Source of the DNA: Thalassobius sp. Cn5-15
Lineage (GTDB): Bacteria > Pseudomonadota > Alphaproteobacteria > Rhodobacterales > Rhodobacteraceae
Assembly (NCBI RefSeq): GCF_022347685.1
Contig: NZ_JAKRGF010000001.1
Coordinates: 124,001 to 188,000 of the forward strand
DNA length: 64,000 bases
Reading direction: 5' to 3'
The notes below the pieces were generated by a model. The model was not told the DNA's origin. It did not search any database and saw nothing but the letters and a program-made list of their open reading frames with translations. A program made the translations under genes and the position numbers. Shown here one piece after another: positions 24,693 to 33,082 of the stretch (position 1 is the first letter of the stretch; the number at the start of each line of letters is the position of its first letter).

Positions 24693-25876
24693 TGGGCGCA
24701 CCACTGTCTATCCCCAACGTGATGGCGCGGCGGTTGTGGCTCGACAGCAACCTGTTGCTGGCGCCGCCCACAGGGTCGCTTGACCTGCCGGATATGATTG
24801 CCCGCCTTGGATTCGTCCAACTGGACACGGTGCAGGTGGTAGCGCGGGCGCATCATCATATCCTGTGGTCGCGAAATCAGTCCTACCGTGAGACGATGTT
24901 TGACCCGCTGTTGGCCCGTGACCGTGCTGTGTTTGAACATTTCACCCATGATGCTTCGGTTTTGCCGATGCAGTTCCTGCCTTATTGGCAGCGCCAGTTC
25001 CGCCGCAAGGCCGAACAGATGGGCAAGGCGGGCTGGTGGAAGGGGCTGCCAGATGAAGCCGCGCGGGCAGAGATCAAGGCGCGGATCGCCCGCGAGGGCG
25101 CGCTGTCGACACATGCGTTTCAGTCCGGTCCCAAATCCAAAGACCACGCATGGGCCAAGAAACCCCATAAAATGGCGCTGGATTACATGTGGTATGCGGG
25201 CGAACTGGCGACATGCTACCGGCAGAATTTCACCAAGTTTTATAACCTGCCCGAACGGGTATTCCCCGATACCCTGCGCAGCCAGAAGGTATCGGACCCC
25301 GATCAGATCAACTGGCTGTGTCAAGCAGCGCTCAGGCGTCTGAGCTTTGCCACGCTGGCCGAGGTGCAGCGGTTCTGGGACGCGATGAGCATGGCAGAAT
25401 GCCGTAACTGGGCAGCGGATGCGGACCTGATAGAGGTGGAGGTGGAGACCGCCAATGGCAGTCGCTACAGCGCCGTGGCCAGTGCCGATCTGGAGGATCG
25501 GATGGCGGAACTGGCGGACCGGCCTGCGCCGGGGCAGCGGATGCGGATCCTCAATCCCTTTGATCCCGCAATCCGTGACCGCGACCGGTTAGAGCGACTG
25601 TTTGGCATGCAGTATCGGGTGGAAATGTTCGTGCCTGCGGCCAAGCGACAGTATGGCTATTACGTTTACCCGCTGCTGGAGGGCACACGCTTTGTTGGTC
25701 GCGTTGAGGTCAGTGCCGACCGCAAGGCCGGGGTGCTGCGTCTGGGGCAACTGTGGCTGGAGAAAGGGCAGCGGTGGGGGGCAGGCCGTCAGGCGCGGCT
25801 GCAGGCAGAGCTGCGCCGATTTGCGCGTCTGGCAGACTGTGTCTATGCGCCAGCGGGCTCAGAGCTGTTAAGCTGA
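24692..25876 (+). CDS. ycaQ: YcaQ-type winged-helix DNA glycosylase (AlkZ-like)
   Basis: A 394-residue HTH_42 family protein built of tandem winged helices. E. coli YcaQ unhooks interstrand cross-links and excises bulky alkylpurines. The catalytic motif Gln-hydrophobic-Asp is present as Gln43-Leu44-Asp45 in FVQLDTVQVVARAHHH, which places it with the YcaQ branch and not the antibiotic self-resistance AlkZ branch (Gln-x-Gln). It starts at an ATG overlapping the SDR stop codon (TGATG). The length is normal. Confidence 0.9.
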   Translation: MGAPLSIPNVMARRLWLDSNLLLAPPTGSLDLPDMIARLGFVQLDTVQVVARAHHHILWSRNQSYRETMFDPLLARDRAVFEHFTHDASVLPMQFLPYWQRQFRRKAEQMGKAGWWKGLPDEAARAEIKARIAREGALSTHAFQSGPKSKDHAWAKKPHKMALDYMWYAGELATCYRQNFTKFYNLPERVFPDTLRSQKVSDPDQINWLCQAALRRLSFATLAEVQRFWDAMSMAECRNWAADADLIEVEVETANGSRYSAVASADLEDRMAELADRPAPGQRMRILNPFDPAIRDRDRLERLFGMQYRVEMFVPAAKRQYGYYVYPLLEGTRFVGRVEVSADRKAGVLRLGQLWLEKGQRWGAGRQARLQAELRRFARLADCVYAPAGSELLS

Positions 25877-25882
25877 GCCAGA

Positions 25883-26707
25883 CTAGCGTTTCACCGGATG
25901 GCTGAGGTCAGGCAGCGAGATATTGGCGACCTGCTCGGCAATCGGATCGGTGGACAGCGGGTGCAATTGCGCATCATAGGCCTCTTCGCCCTGAAAGGTC
26001 TCCCATTCACCACCACGGAACACTTCCAGCCCGCTGAAGTTCGATTTGTAGCCCATCTTGGCACTGCCCGGCACCCAGTAGCCCAGATAGACGTGGGGCA
26101 GGCCCGCCTCGCGCGAAATTTCAATATGATCGAGGATCACATAGGTCCCCAGAGAGTCTGCGCGCCGTTCCGGGTCATAGAAAGAATAAACCATAGAGGT
26201 GCCGTCATCCAACAGATCCGTCAGGCAGACAGCCACCAGTTTGCCGCTGTCGCGGTCCACATATTCGATGACACGGGTGCGGATCGGGGTTTCTTCGACC
26301 ATGGCGGCAAATTCGAACACATCCATATCAGCCATGCCGCCATCGGAATGACGGCTGTCCAGATAGCGGCGGAACAGGTCAAATTGTTCCTCCGTCGCCC
26401 AGGCGGATGTGGTGCGTCGCTCTAGATAATTGTTGCGGCGCAGGGTGCGACGCTGGGATTTGTTGGGGTTAAACGCGCTCACATCAATCCGCGCCGACAG
26501 ACAGGCGGAACAATCGGTGCAGGACGGACGATAGAGGACGTTTTGCGACCGGCGAAAACCCTGTTTTGACAGGCTATCGTTCAGCTTCGTCGCGCTGTCC
26601 CCTTGCAAGGCAGTGAACAGTTTCCGTTCCATTCGGTCCGCCAGATAGGGGCAGGACTGGGGCGCGGTTACGTAAAACTGGGGCGCAAGGGGTAAAGTAT
26701 GTCTCAT
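25883..26707 (-). CDS. bpt: Bacterial leucyl/arginyl-tRNA-protein transferase
   Basis: A 274-residue enzyme of the ATE1/Bpt family, which adds leucine (Bpt) from aminoacyl-tRNA to N-terminal Asp or Glu and marks proteins for N-degron degradation by ClpAP. The N-terminal cysteine cluster is visible ([23 protein letters not shown]), then the GNAT-like domain with [24 protein letters not shown] and [15 protein letters not shown]. The length matches alphaproteobacterial Bpt (about 250-280). It is a single gene on the minus strand, 6 nt from the convergent ycaQ. Confidence 0.95.
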   Translation of the reverse strand: MRHTLPLAPQFYVTAPQSCPYLADRMERKLFTALQGDSATKLNDSLSKQGFRRSQNVLYRPSCTDCSACLSARIDVSAFNPNKSQRRTLRRNNYLERRTTSAWATEEQFDLFRRYLDSRHSDGGMADMDVFEFAAMVEETPIRTRVIEYVDRDSGKLVAVCLTDLLDDGTSMVYSFYDPERRADSLGTYVILDHIEISREAGLPHVYLGYWVPGSAKMGYKSNFSGLEVFRGGEWETFQGEEAYDAQLHPLSTDPIAEQVANISLPDLSHPVKR

Positions 26708-26798
26708 ACACTCAAAACAATATCGCGGTCGGATTTCGAAAGCCTAGCAGTCAAAATCACGCAGGTCGAGTGTTGATCTCATCCTTTACCCGGCACGC

Positions 26799-27260
26799 CT
26801 AAGCGCCTCGCGCCTTGTTGATCGCGACTGTTCCCAAGAGATGGTCTGTCAAACCTTGACCGCGTGCAGTGGTCAGCATCAAAACGATAGACACAACCTG
26901 CAACAGCGTCAGCGCGAACGAAACGCTCAAGCCAAAGGTATGCAGAAAGGCCATCATCAGGGTGAAACGTTCGCCGTTGGCCTGGCGGAATTCTATCGCA
27001 AAGACCCGCATGCCCAGCGTCGCCGATCCCCCCGCCAGCGTCACCACACGGTAGGCAAAGCCCACAATCAGCATCAGAAACGGAAAGAAGAACAGGCCGG
27101 TGAATGCGGTGAACGGCACAACCAGTATGGTGATCAGCGCGATCATGACAGTGTCCAGCACCCAGGCAAAGAAACGCTTCATTGCCACGTCGCTGTAAAA
27201 CTCGGGTTGGGTTTCGGGATCGGGCAGGGACCATAGGGGCGTGTTCATTGCAGGGTTCAT
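26799..27260 (-). CDS. RDD-family membrane protein
   Basis: A 153-residue protein with about three to four hydrophobic segments. It has an RDD-like first helix (FAWVLDTVMIALITILVV, Asp in place) and a second conserved segment GGSATLGMRVFAIEFR. RDD proteins are small inner-membrane proteins, some of which act in Na+/H+ antiport; function here is unknown. Two possible ATGs (27260, 27248) exist and neither has a clear ribosome site. An intrinsic terminator at 27305-27338 separates it from the upstream DUF2852 gene. Confidence 0.85.
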   Translation of the reverse strand: MNPAMNTPLWSLPDPETQPEFYSDVAMKRFFAWVLDTVMIALITILVVPFTAFTGLFFFPFLMLIVGFAYRVVTLAGGSATLGMRVFAIEFRQANGERFTLMMAFLHTFGLSVSFALTLLQVVSIVLMLTTARGQGLTDHLLGTVAINKARGA

Positions 27261-27304
27261 TGGGGGACCGTCAGATTTGAAAAAGGTAAGGGCAGATTTT
27301 TAGG

Positions 27305-27338
27305 AAAAAACCGGGGCCGGTCTGGGAGAGACCGGCCC
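27305..27338 (-). terminator. Intrinsic terminator after the DUF2852 gene
   Basis: A perfect 10-bp stem GGGCCGGTCT/AGACCGGCCC (27314-27323 with 27329-27338). On the minus strand it is followed, after CCGG, by a U6 tract (A-run at 27305-27310). Confidence 0.88.
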
Positions 27339-27377
27339 ACGATAACCTGAGGCATCTTAGGCGTCAGTATATAACGT

Positions 27378-27827
27378 TCAGGCAGTGTCACCGTCACGGG
27401 TGTCAGGTGTCTCGGCAGCAGGTGTTGCGGCGGTTTTGGCACGATCATCCATAAACTGGTCGAATTCTGCCTTGTCTTTGGCATCGCGCAGGCGCTGCAG
27501 GAAGGTCTCGAACGCTTCTTGTTCCTGTTCCAGACGGGCCAGCGTGTCTGCCTTATAGGCGTCAAAGGCGCTGTTGCCGCTGGAACGGGTGGCGTAGCCG
27601 TAATGTGCGGTGTTGCGGTGGCGGCTGTGGCGGCAGGATTTCTTGAACATTTGCTTACTCCAGATCATGTAGAACAATAGGGCGAGACCAACCGGCCAGA
27701 AAAAGATGAACCCCAGAACCATCGCGGCGATCCAGGCGCCTTTGCCCTTGTTGTCCAGCCAGTTTTCGGCACGGGCCAGCCAACCGATCGGGGCGGTTTC
27801 GCGGGGGGAATAGGCTGCGGTTGTCAT
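27378..27827 (-). CDS. DUF2852 membrane protein
   Basis: A 149-residue protein with a short N-terminal segment, one or two membrane helices (about residues 25-55, AAMVLGFIFFWPVGLALLFYMIW), a basic patch (KKSCRHSRHR) and a C-terminal coiled-coil-like acidic region (about 85-135). This matches DUF2852, widespread in alphaproteobacteria and of unknown function. ATG 27827 is chosen because GGAG lies 7 nt upstream. An upstream ATG at 27839 is also in frame. Confidence 0.85.
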   Translation of the reverse strand: MTTAAYSPRETAPIGWLARAENWLDNKGKGAWIAAMVLGFIFFWPVGLALLFYMIWSKQMFKKSCRHSRHRNTAHYGYATRSSGNSAFDAYKADTLARLEQEQEAFETFLQRLRDAKDKAEFDQFMDDRAKTAATPAAETPDTRDGDTA

Positions 27828-27954
27828 CACTTTCTCCATGTGTTGCGTTGCGGGGGCAGCGTGTGTGCTGCGGCAGTATGTTAATGCCTTTCACATTAAA
27901 TAGATTGGGATTGCGGGTGCGTCCTGCAAGGGGTGATGTAAATCTTTTTTACAT

Positions 27955-28431
27955 TTATGTGATTGAGGCTGTGAAATCAGCCAGTTGCGCACCCGTGAGG
28001 GGGCCTAACATTTGCGAGTCCAACGCAAAAATGTGGTGTGGCGTGCCCGCCGCAGCCCAAATCGCTTCAAAGTCCAGCAAACGCGGGTCCAGAAAGGCAC
28101 GGATCGGGTTCAGATGTCCCACAGGCGCCACGCCCCCGATGGCAAACCCCGTCTGCGTGCGGATCAATGCCGCATCCGCTTTGCCCAATGGCTCACCGGC
28201 AAGGACACTGGCCTTGTCCGTGCAAACCTGATTGCCACCAGCGGTCAGGAACAGCAACGCCTCACCGCTGTCTGCGCCGCGAAAGATGATGGATTTGGCG
28301 ATTTGGTCCAGATGACAGCCCGCCGCCTCCGCCGCCTGGGCGGCGGTGCGGGCCAGACCCAGTTCCTTGATCTCGACGCGCACACCGGCGTCTTCCAGCG
28401 CGCGTTTGACGCGTTTCATGCTTTTGCTCAT
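27955..28431 (-). CDS. ybaK: YbaK/EbsC-type aminoacyl-tRNA deacylase
   Basis: A 158-residue trans-editing protein of the YbaK/ProX fold, which hydrolyses mischarged Cys-tRNA(Pro) or Ala-tRNA(Pro). Family motifs include AKSIIFRGADSGEALLFLTAGGNQV (about residues 40-65) and IGGVAPVGH (about 110). Which mischarged tRNA it clears cannot be told from sequence alone. ATG 28431 overlaps the stop codon of the upstream flavodoxin-fold reductase by 4 nt (ATGA), so translation is coupled. Confidence 0.88.
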   Translation of the reverse strand: MSKSMKRVKRALEDAGVRVEIKELGLARTAAQAAEAAGCHLDQIAKSIIFRGADSGEALLFLTAGGNQVCTDKASVLAGEPLGKADAALIRTQTGFAIGGVAPVGHLNPIRAFLDPRLLDFEAIWAAAGTPHHIFALDSQMLGPLTGAQLADFTASIT

Positions 28432-29009
28432 GGATGGCCCCATTTGTTGATCTGACGGGTGATGCGGCGCGTGAAAAGGGTGAGGCGCGCCTCGGTGATG
28501 GTTTCAGCCCCGTAAAGCGATAGCATCCGGAACTGCGCTTTGGGGGCGCAGGGTTTCAATAGTCCCCATTTCAGCACCCGATATAAGGGGCGGCGGAGCA
28601 CCAGCCGGTCGATCCACGCTGGCCCCCCCAGCGTGGTGATCACCAAAACTTGTTGCAACTGCATCAGACGTGGATGCAGGGCGCCGGTCGCAGCATCGAC
28701 GTCAAACGCCACACCGGGCAGGAATGACCGGTCTACCCACCCCTTTAATTTCGCCGGCATGCCCGACCACCACGTGGGGAAGATCATCACCAGCGCCTCA
28801 ATCCCCTGCAGCTCAGCAGTGTCAACATACGGGGGCGTATGATACGCGTCCTTCTCCGCCGCGCTGAGGCAGGGATCATAGCCTTCCGCATAAAGGTCAC
28901 TCAGGATCACGTCATGGCCACGCGCCCGCAGGTACGCCACCGTATGGTCGGCCAGATGTGCCGATAGGCTGCCTCTAGAGGGGTGACAAAGAACACAGAG
29001 GGTTTTCAT
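28428..29009 (-). CDS. NAD(P)H:quinone oxidoreductase-like flavodoxin-fold protein
   Basis: A 193-residue Flavodoxin_2 (NQO1/MdaB/KefF-type) protein. The FMN/FAD-binding N-terminus is CVLCHPSRGSLSAHLADH, the central motif is VMIFPTWWSGMPAKLKGWVDR (about residues 75-95), and ITTLGGPAWI follows (about 125). These enzymes reduce quinones or electrophiles by two electrons. It forms a two-gene unit with ybaK (4-nt overlap). No KefC-type channel is adjacent. Confidence 0.88.
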   Translation of the reverse strand: MKTLCVLCHPSRGSLSAHLADHTVAYLRARGHDVILSDLYAEGYDPCLSAAEKDAYHTPPYVDTAELQGIEALVMIFPTWWSGMPAKLKGWVDRSFLPGVAFDVDAATGALHPRLMQLQQVLVITTLGGPAWIDRLVLRRPLYRVLKWGLLKPCAPKAQFRMLSLYGAETITEARLTLFTRRITRQINKWGHP

Positions 29010-29134
29010 CGCCTTATACCTCGCTCGTTTTTCCAGATTTAACGTTTCAGCGTGTAGGTGATCAAGGGGCAGCCATCACAGCTGCTGCGCTTTGTCCCCT
29101 TGACGGACAGGGGGCGCCGTGGCCATCTGATCCT

Positions 29135-31933
29135 ATGACTTTTGCCGCACGTATCACCCGCCAACCTGTTGCTTTTGATCCCGAACTTGGCGCAGAGGCG
29201 CTGGCCCAGCTGCCTGACATGGGATCTGAGGTTAACGCGCTCTTCCATGCTGTTGCGGGCTGTTCCCCCTATCTGAAAGGGCTGATGGCGCGAGAGGGAG
29301 AATGGATCTCGGCCGCAATGGCGGACCCAGAAGCGGCAGTGGCCGCAGAACATGCCATCTTGCGCGAAACGGCGCCGGATCAGCTGCCGGATGCGCTGCG
29401 GCGTGGCAAGCGGCGGATCGCGCTCCTGTCTGGCGTGGCAGATTGCGGTGGCGTCTGGCAGTTGGAGCAGGTCACAGGGGCGTTGACCGACTACGCTGAC
29501 CTTGCGGTGCATCTGGCTCTGCGCGCCACCATTGGGGCCGAGATTAAGCGCGGCAAATTGCCCGGCGCAGTACCCGAGGACGCTGAGCGTGCGGGCGGCA
29601 TGGTGGCCTTGGCAATGGGTAAAATGGGCGCGGGGGAGTTGAACTATTCCTCCGATGTGGATCTGATCTGCCTCTTTGATGAAACGCAGTTTGATCGCGA
29701 CGATTATCACGATGCCCGCGCCTCTTTTGTGCGGGCCACGCGTCGGATGTCGACGATGCTGTCGGACCTGACCGCCGAAGGCTATGTCTTTCGAACCGAC
29801 CTGCGCCTGCGCCCCGATCCTGCGGTGACGCCAGTGTGCATGGCCATGGCGGCCGCTGAAACCTATTACGAAAGCTTGGGGCGCACGTGGGAGCGCGCGG
29901 CCTATATCAAAGCGCGTCCCTGCGCCGGCGACCTGGAGGCAGGCGCGCGTTTCCTGCACACGCTGCGCCCGTTTGTCTGGCGCAAACACCTAGATTTCGC
30001 CGCCATTCAGGACGCCCACGATATGCGCTTGCGCATCCGCGAACACAAAGGTCTGGGCGGTGCGCTGGATCTGGCGGGTCACAACATGAAGCTGGGCCGT
30101 GGCGGTATCCGCGAGATCGAATTTTTCACCCAGACCCGCCAGTTGATCGCCGGTGGTCGTGACACCGATCTGCGGGTGCGTGGCACTGTACCGGGGCTGT
30201 CTGTGCTGGCAGACAAAGGCTGGATCACGCCCGAAGCGGCGGAGAAACTGACCAACCACTACCGGTTCCACCGCACCGTCGAACACCGTGTGCAGATGGT
30301 TAATGATGCCCAAACCCACGCGCTGCCGACATCACCGGAAAACATGCAGCGTCTGGCCTGTTTCCTAGGTCGTGACCGCGCCGATCTGGAGGTGGAACTG
30401 CGTCAGCGGCTTGAAGAAGTGCATGGCCTGACAGAAGAATTCTTTGCCCCCGACGCCGCTGATCCCCGCGCGATCGAGGAAGAAGTGCGCTTTGATCCAG
30501 AAGTGATCCGCCGCTGGGCCAGCTATCCCGCTTTCCGCAGTTCTCGCGCGGTGGAGATTTTTGAACGGATCAAGCCACGCCTGTTTGGCCAACTGCAACG
30601 GTCCGCCAAGCCGGAGGAGGCGCTGATCGCGCTCGATGGGTTCCTGTCGGGCCTGCCTGCTGGCGTGCAACTGTTGTCCCTGTTTGAGGCCAATCCGCAG
30701 CTTATTGACCTCTTGGTCGATATTGTCGGCACCTCGCCGTCGCTGGCCACCTATATCTCGCGCAACTCCGGCGTTTTTGATGCAGTCATTGGCGGGTCGT
30801 TCTTTGCCGATTGGCCCGGCCGCGCAGCGCTCACCGAGGAGTTGGTCGCAAGGCTGGCGGCCGATCCTGATTATGAACACAAACTTGACCAGACCCGCCG
30901 CTGGTCCAAGGAATGGCGGTTCCGCATCGGTGTGCATCACCTGCGTGGGCTGATCAGCGGCGATGAGGCGGCCGAGCAATACGCCGAACTGGCAGAGGCA
31001 ACGCTGGCGGCGCTCTTCCCTGCAGTATTGACGCAGTTTGCGCTGAAACACGGGGATCAGCCGGGGCGCGGTGCGACGATCCTTGGCATGGGGTCGCTGG
31101 GCGCAGGGCGGCTTAACGCCAATTCGGACCTTGACCTGATTGTGGTGTATGATGCCGACGGGGTGGAGTTTTCCGAGGGCCGTAAACCCTTGGCGGCGCG
31201 GACATATTACGCGAAACTGACACAGGCGATGGTTACAGCGGTAACCGCGCAGATGCCGCAGGGGCGTCTTTACGAGATCGATATGCGCCTGCGCCCCTCG
31301 GGCACGCAGGGTCCGGTGGCAACCTCGCTCACATCGTTCCGCGATTATCAGATGGGGGAGGCCTGGACATGGGAACACCTCGCTCTCAGCCGCGCCCGTG
31401 CCGTTGCCGGATCAACGGAGGTCGCGGATGACGTAGAGGCAGTGCGCCGTGACGTGCTAGGTCTGTCGCGCGAAATAGGAACACTCTTTAGCGACGTGTC
31501 AGACATGCGCGACCGGATCGCGGCGGCAAAGGGACCAGCAGGTCCGTGGGATGCCAAGGTGGGTGCGGGGCGTTTGCAGGACATCGAGCTGCTCTCGCAA
31601 GCGCTGGTGCTGGCAACGCAGGCAGATACGCGATCAACCCGCGACGGGCTGGTTGCGGCGGCCGCCACGGGCGTTTTGGGGGATGAGGAAAAGGAACGGC
31701 TGCTCATGGCCCATGATCTGTGTTGGACGGTGCAGATGGTGAACAAACTGATCAGCAACACCCGGCTTGATCCACAGGACATGGGCGAAGGCGGGCGCGA
31801 AATGCTGCTGCGCGAGGCGTCAGAGCCGACGCTGGACGTGCTGGAAGCACGGCTGGTTGAGGTCACGGCAGAGGCCGCAGCGGTGATAGAGACTGTTTTG
31901 CAGCGAAATATAGTGGCAGAAGGAGCCATGTGA
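29135..31933 (+). CDS. glnE: Bifunctional glutamine synthetase adenylyltransferase/deadenylase
   Basis: A 932-residue enzyme that adds and removes AMP on glutamine synthetase in response to PII and glutamine. Two nucleotidyltransferase domains are visible. The N-terminal deadenylase has MGAGELNYSSDVDLICLFDE (about residues 165-185). The C-terminal adenylyltransferase has LGAGRLNANSDLDLIVVYD (about 655-672). Helical GlnD-like regulatory regions (PII-uridylyltransferase-associated) lie after each. The length is close to E. coli GlnE (946). It overlaps the next gene's start by one base. Confidence 0.97.
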   Translation: MTFAARITRQPVAFDPELGAEALAQLPDMGSEVNALFHAVAGCSPYLKGLMAREGEWISAAMADPEAAVAAEHAILRETAPDQLPDALRRGKRRIALLSGVADCGGVWQLEQVTGALTDYADLAVHLALRATIGAEIKRGKLPGAVPEDAERAGGMVALAMGKMGAGELNYSSDVDLICLFDETQFDRDDYHDARASFVRATRRMSTMLSDLTAEGYVFRTDLRLRPDPAVTPVCMAMAAAETYYESLGRTWERAAYIKARPCAGDLEAGARFLHTLRPFVWRKHLDFAAIQDAHDMRLRIREHKGLGGALDLAGHNMKLGRGGIREIEFFTQTRQLIAGGRDTDLRVRGTVPGLSVLADKGWITPEAAEKLTNHYRFHRTVEHRVQMVNDAQTHALPTSPENMQRLACFLGRDRADLEVELRQRLEEVHGLTEEFFAPDAADPRAIEEEVRFDPEVIRRWASYPAFRSSRAVEIFERIKPRLFGQLQRSAKPEEALIALDGFLSGLPAGVQLLSLFEANPQLIDLLVDIVGTSPSLATYISRNSGVFDAVIGGSFFADWPGRAALTEELVARLAADPDYEHKLDQTRRWSKEWRFRIGVHHLRGLISGDEAAEQYAELAEATLAALFPAVLTQFALKHGDQPGRGATILGMGSLGAGRLNANSDLDLIVVYDADGVEFSEGRKPLAARTYYAKLTQAMVTAVTAQMPQGRLYEIDMRLRPSGTQGPVATSLTSFRDYQMGEAWTWEHLALSRARAVAGSTEVADDVEAVRRDVLGLSREIGTLFSDVSDMRDRIAAAKGPAGPWDAKVGAGRLQDIELLSQALVLATQADTRSTRDGLVAAAATGVLGDEEKERLLMAHDLCWTVQMVNKLISNTRLDPQDMGEGGREMLLREASEPTLDVLEARLVEVTAEAAAVIETVLQRNIVAEGAM

Positions 31934-32226
31934 TGAGCAACGCAAACCCCTCCGATCCGCTGGATCACAAAGGTCTGATCCGCGAAGCTTACCGTATCGA
32001 AGGTCTGACGCAGGATGAAGCGCGCTCCATTTTCCTTGATTGGGCGCTGAACCTGCCGTTGGGCCATGATCAACACGCGGCCGCAGCGGACCTGCTGGCC
32101 CGTTATGGTGCCGATCAGCCCGACAATCCGATGACCGCGGTTCTCGAAGAGGCCAAAGCCCCCACAGGCCGGGCCAAACGTCGCGGCGGCTGGCGTGCGC
32201 GTCGTGACGATGAGGTTACGGGGTAG
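31933..32226 (+). CDS. Small conserved hypothetical protein downstream of glnE
   Basis: A 97-residue protein: a helical N-terminal part (LIREAYRIEGLTQDEARSIFLDWALNLP) and a basic C-terminus (GRAKRRGGWRARRDDE). ATG 31933 overlaps the glnE stop codon (TGATG) and has AAGGAG 8 nt upstream, so it is translated with glnE. I do not recognise a named domain. The position suggests a link to nitrogen regulation, but that is only context. Confidence 0.7.
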   Translation: MSNANPSDPLDHKGLIREAYRIEGLTQDEARSIFLDWALNLPLGHDQHAAAADLLARYGADQPDNPMTAVLEEAKAPTGRAKRRGGWRARRDDEVTG

Positions 32227-32232
32227 GTCACT

Positions 32233-32341
32233 CGCTGCCAAACCAAAGATTTGGCAGCGCCCGAACCGCCTCCGTTTTGCCGAAGGCAAACCGCCAGTTC
32301 GACGGCGTGGGCGTTTCGCTTTGCCCCTTGGGTCGGGCGCT
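32233..32341. repeat. Inverted-repeat intergenic element, family B copy 1
   Basis: CGCTGCCAAA (32233-32242) pairs with TTTGGCAGCG (32250-32259), and AGCGCCCGA (32256-32264) pairs with TCGGGCGCT (32333-32341). An inner hairpin TTTGCC-GAA-GGCAAA lies around 32276-32290. The module at 32253-32270 recurs at 62982-62999 with 17 of 18 bases identical. Confidence 0.6.
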
Positions 32342-32385
32342 AGAAAGACTGAGAAGAAGCCGTTCGAGGCACATTATAGTTATCC

Positions 32386-32424
32386 GACATGATAAGGGCC
32401 GCGTGATGCGGCCCTTGTCATGTC
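32386..32424. terminator. 17-bp hairpin between convergent transcripts
   Basis: GACATGATAAGGGCCGC (32386-32402) pairs with GCGGCCCTTGTCATGTC (32408-32424) with a single wobble and a 5-nt loop. There is no clear U-tract on either side. It sits between the glnE unit and the end of ilvN and probably acts as a bidirectional terminator. Confidence 0.65.
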
Positions 32425-32441
32425 TGCGATCGTGTTAAACC

Positions 32442-33002
32442 TCACGCGCCGCGTGACAGGGCGGCGACGCCGGTGCGGGCGATTTCGACCAGACCCAGCG
32501 GTTGCATCAGGGCAGCGAAGGCTTCGATCTTGTCGGGTGCGCCGGTCATTTCAAAGACGAAACTCGTCAGGGTCGAGTCGACCACATTGGCGCGGAAAAT
32601 CTCGGCCAGACGCAGTGCTTCGATGCGTTTTTCGCCTTCGCCGTCAACTTTGATCAGCGCCAGTTCACGTTCCACAACCGGGCCTTCAACGGTTAGGTCG
32701 TGGACGTCATGCACGGGCACGATGCGGCCCAGCTGCGCTTTGATCTGTTCGATCACCTGCGGGGTGCCGGTGGTGGCGATGGTGATGCGGCTGAGATGAC
32801 CTTCGTGATCAATCTCGGCCACGGTGAGGCTTTCGATGTTGTAGCCACGGGCCGAAAACAGGCCGATCACGCGGGCCAGAACCCCTGGCTCGTTGTCTAC
32901 CAGAATGGCCAGCGTGTGACGTTCCTTCACGTCCGAAAAGTTCGGGCGCAGGTTATAGGCGGAGTGGCTCGTGGAGCCTTTTTTGATGTGTAGAGCAGCC
33001 AT
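32442..33002 (-). CDS. ilvN: Acetolactate synthase small (regulatory) subunit
   Basis: A 186-residue regulatory subunit with an N-terminal ACT domain (about residues 15-85, RHTLAILVDNEPGVLARVIGLFSARGYNIESLTV) that binds valine, and a C-terminal domain. It binds IlvB/IlvI and confers feedback inhibition of the first common step of valine, leucine and isoleucine synthesis. I start it at ATG 33002 (MAALHIKKGS). It lies 80 nt after the large-subunit gene and is cotranscribed with it behind the attenuator at 34878-34979. Confidence 0.96.
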   Translation of the reverse strand: MAALHIKKGSTSHSAYNLRPNFSDVKERHTLAILVDNEPGVLARVIGLFSARGYNIESLTVAEIDHEGHLSRITIATTGTPQVIEQIKAQLGRIVPVHDVHDLTVEGPVVERELALIKVDGEGEKRIEALRLAEIFRANVVDSTLTSFVFEMTGAPDKIEAFAALMQPLGLVEIARTGVAALSRGA

Positions 33003-33082
33003 TTTTCTATCTCTCAAATCTTGTGCATCTGCAATTCAGTAATGGAGGGATCGGGGGCAGAGACCGCCCCCGAGGCCGTTCA

